NCBI GenBank assembly: GCA_900544405.1 | Contig: UQVA01000037.1 | Coordinates: 1-14,181 of the forward strand | Length of the DNA stretch: 14,181 nucleotides | Reading direction: 5' to 3' | Source: an uncultured Eubacteriales bacterium | Lineage (GTDB): Bacteria; Bacillota; Clostridia; Oscillospirales; Oscillospiraceae | Shown: positions 12,860 to 14,181 of the stretch, one piece after another | Layout of the letters: each line of letters opens with the position of its first letter | Numbering within the stretch: the stretch's first letter is position 1 | Notes under the pieces: model-generated | Databases searched by the model: none | What the model was told of the DNA's origin: nothing | Seen by the model: the letters and a program-made list of their open reading frames with translations, nothing else | Position numbers and translations under genes: made by a program

Positions 12860-13942
12860 ATGAAGCGCATTTTGCCTTTTGTTTTGATCCTGTGCATGGT
12901 GTTTGCGGGCTGCGCCAAGGCCCCCGCCGGGACGGAGCCTTCCACCTCCACGCCCACGGTAGCCCCCACCTCTGCCCCCACCACTGCCCCGACGACCGCT
13001 CCCACCACGGCCCCCACCACCGCACCGACCCATCCTGCGGTTGTCTACACCAACCCCCTGACCGGCGAGGAGATCGACAAGCCCTACTCCGCCCGTCCCG
13101 TGGCTGTGACCATCAACAACATCGACCCGGCGCTGCCCCACTTCGGCGTGAACGACGCAGACATTTATTTTGAAATGCTCTGCAATGACTATGCCACCCG
13201 TGGCCTGGCCATTTATGCCGACCCTGCCGACATGGGCAGCGTGGGTTCCGTCCGCAGCGCCCGGTATAACCATGTGGACATCTGCCTGGCCTACAATGCC
13301 GTGCTGTGCCACGCCCACGCCAGCGACAGCGTCATGAGCTCCGTGTACAATAATATTGAGAATCTGGACGCTTTTGATGCGGACTGCTTCTACCGGGACC
13401 AGGGCCGTCTGGATGAGGGGTATGCCTGGGAGCATTGCCTGTTCACCACCAGCGGCGAGGATGTGCTGAAGGCCGCCGAGAAGGCCGGCTATGACATGAC
13501 CCAGAAGGCCGGCACCTCCTACGGTCTGCACTTTGCCAAGGACGGCACCCCCGCGGGCGGCGAGAAGGCCGAGACCGTGTCCTTCGACTTCTGGGGCAAG
13601 ATGACCTACATGATCTACGACAAGGAAACCCACAAGTACGGCTACCGGGAGTACAGCATGGACCTGTATGACGGCGTCACCGGCGACCGGGAGGCCTTCA
13701 CCAACGTGTTCGTGATCCGCACGGACGTGTATAACGAGGGCGTGTACCATGTGGCAGACCTGTTGGGCAGCGGCGACGGCTATTATGCCTGCGGCGGCAA
13801 GATCATCCCCATGAAGTGGCACCATGAAAACGCCACCGACCCCTTCACCTTTACCCTGGAAAACGGCGACGTGCTGGTTCAGGGCGTGGGCAACAGCTAT
13901 ATCGGTGTCGTGCCCATGTCCAGCAACGTGGAGTGGGAATAA
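12860..13942 (+). CDS. DUF3048 domain lipoprotein (YerB-like)
   Basis: A 360-residue exported lipoprotein. Residues 1-17 are a signal peptide and the lipobox reads FAGC with Cys18 as the lipid site; Phe at -3 is slightly unusual. A Thr/Pro/Ala linker (about 24-57, six APT[ST] units) lifts the folded part away from the membrane. From about 64 the DUF3048 pattern is clear: NPLTGE, RPVAVTINN (79-87), ADIYFEM, TRGLAIYAD, VGSVRSAR, then the C-terminal half ending GNSYIGVVPMSSNVEWE. DUF3048 proteins such as B. subtilis YerB are widespread in Gram-positive bacteria and their biochemical role is not established. The start is ATG at 12860 behind GGAAAG; the frame from 12782 begins in the promoter. A strong terminator follows. 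Confidence 0.92.
   Translation: MKRILPFVLILCMVFAGCAKAPAGTEPSTSTPTVAPTSAPTTAPTTAPTTAPTTAPTHPAVVYTNPLTGEEIDKPYSARPVAVTINNIDPALPHFGVNDADIYFEMLCNDYATRGLAIYADPADMGSVGSVRSARYNHVDICLAYNAVLCHAHASDSVMSSVYNNIENLDAFDADCFYRDQGRLDEGYAWEHCLFTTSGEDVLKAAEKAGYDMTQKAGTSYGLHFAKDGTPAGGEKAETVSFDFWGKMTYMIYDKETHKYGYREYSMDLYDGVTGDREAFTNVFVIRTDVYNEGVYHVADLLGSGDGYYACGGKIIPMKWHHENATDPFTFTLENGDVLVQGVGNSYIGVVPMSSNVEWE
12962..13033 (+). repeat. 12-base imperfect tandem repeat coding the APT linker
   Basis: Six consecutive 12-base units code Ala-Pro-Thr-(Ser/Thr/His). The units differ mainly at third codon positions, so the protein repeat is kept while the DNA copies have drifted apart. Confidence 0.85.
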
Positions 13943-13980
13943 GCGGCTGAAAAGTCGGAAAAATTCCGGAAAAGTACAGC

Positions 13981-14017
13981 AACGCCTCGACGGGAAAATT
14001 TCCTGCCGAGGCGTTTG
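13981..14017 (+). terminator. Intrinsic terminator after the DUF3048 gene
   Basis: A nine-base-pair stem AACGCCTCG/CGAGGCGTT (13981-13989 with 14007-14015), continued inward by CGGGA/TCCTG after one mismatch, is followed by a short TTTGT run. Confidence 0.8.
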
Positions 14018-14052
14018 TATATTCGGAGAAGGGACTGCCGGGACTGAGAAAT

Positions 14053-14150
14053 AGCCTTCCCCTGGGGGAAGGTGGCCACCCTTTCGGGTGGCCGGATGAG
14101 GGGCGGTAGGCAGTATCGATTTTGCGTGTAGGGGCGGCGGCATGCCCCGC
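14053..14150 (-). repeat. Two-hairpin intergenic repeat, copy R5, with extension
   Basis: Same orientation as R4. The end hairpin CCTTCCCC/GGGGGAAGG, a middle hairpin GGCCACCC/GGGTGGCC and the CGGATGAGGGGCGG block form the core (14053-14107). The extension GCAGTATCGATTTTGCGT and GTAGGGGC..GCCCC (14111-14147) is shared with the palindrome at 4294-4336. The remaining bases to 14181 show no gene. Confidence 0.78.
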
Positions 14151-14181
14151 CCGCCAGTCTACAATTCCAGAGTAGTTAAAA

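Noticed and set aside
12957..13033. Tandem repeat as a CRISPR-like or replication iteron array
   Set aside because: It is in frame, 12 bases long and codes a typical lipoprotein Thr/Pro linker.
12368..14143. Long minus-strand open frame of 591 codons
   Set aside because: Antisense to the DUF3048 and membrane protein genes, both with promoter, ribosome binding site and recognised features; its Gly/Arg-rich part mirrors the APT linker.

Overview
The window looks like a piece of a chromosome from a GC-rich gut-type member of the Bacillota, class Clostridia, probably Oscillospiraceae or a close relative. The reasons are strong AAGGAGG-type ribosome binding sites, sigma-A promoters with 17-base spacers, a THF riboswitch in front of a folate ECF transporter gene, NrdR, DUF3048 and SdpI-family proteins, a CooT-type nickel protein, and many short palindromic intergenic repeats. 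The taxon is an inference; no rRNA gene or other phylogenetic marker is present.

Left part (1-4235). rsmG and an upstream gene for a DUF3810 membrane protein with an HELSH motif form a minus-strand pair ending in a clear terminator. Diverging from them is a folate-specific ECF S component (folT-like). It has a sigma-A promoter, a THF-I riboswitch and an intrinsic terminator, so folate uptake is probably shut off when tetrahydrofolate is plentiful. A perfect TTGACA-17-TATAAT promoter overlaps the folT stop codon. It drives a histidine-rich small protein and a CooT-family nickel-binding protein, a plausible nickel-handling pair that ends in a strong terminator.

Middle (4403-8536, minus strand). 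Three tightly coupled genes run from one promoter: a three-part fusion (winged helix, LicC-like nucleotidyltransferase, LicA-like choline kinase), a second stand-alone LicC-like cytidylyltransferase, and a BCCT-family transporter. Overlaps of 4 and 8 bases imply translational coupling. Together they read as a choline uptake, phosphorylation and CDP-activation module like the lic1 locus, but with no licD in the window. Upstream lies a eukaryotic-type glycogen branching enzyme (GH13_8), transcribed separately.

Right part (10676-14181). A 455-base gene-free stretch holds several palindromic repeats. It is followed by an SdpI-family membrane protein and nrdR (both minus), then, divergently, a small membrane protein of unknown function and a DUF3048 lipoprotein. 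Repeats of the same two-hairpin family occur at 1-55, 4338-4386, 10757-10882, 10992-11046, 11646-11709 and 14053-14150. Several end in a T-run and can double as terminators.

No tRNA, rRNA, CRISPR array, transposase or phage gene was seen. The most notable items are the riboswitch-controlled folate transporter with an unusual extra C-terminal domain, the His-rich/CooT pair, the HTH-cytidylyltransferase-kinase fusion operon, and the covarying hairpin repeat family.
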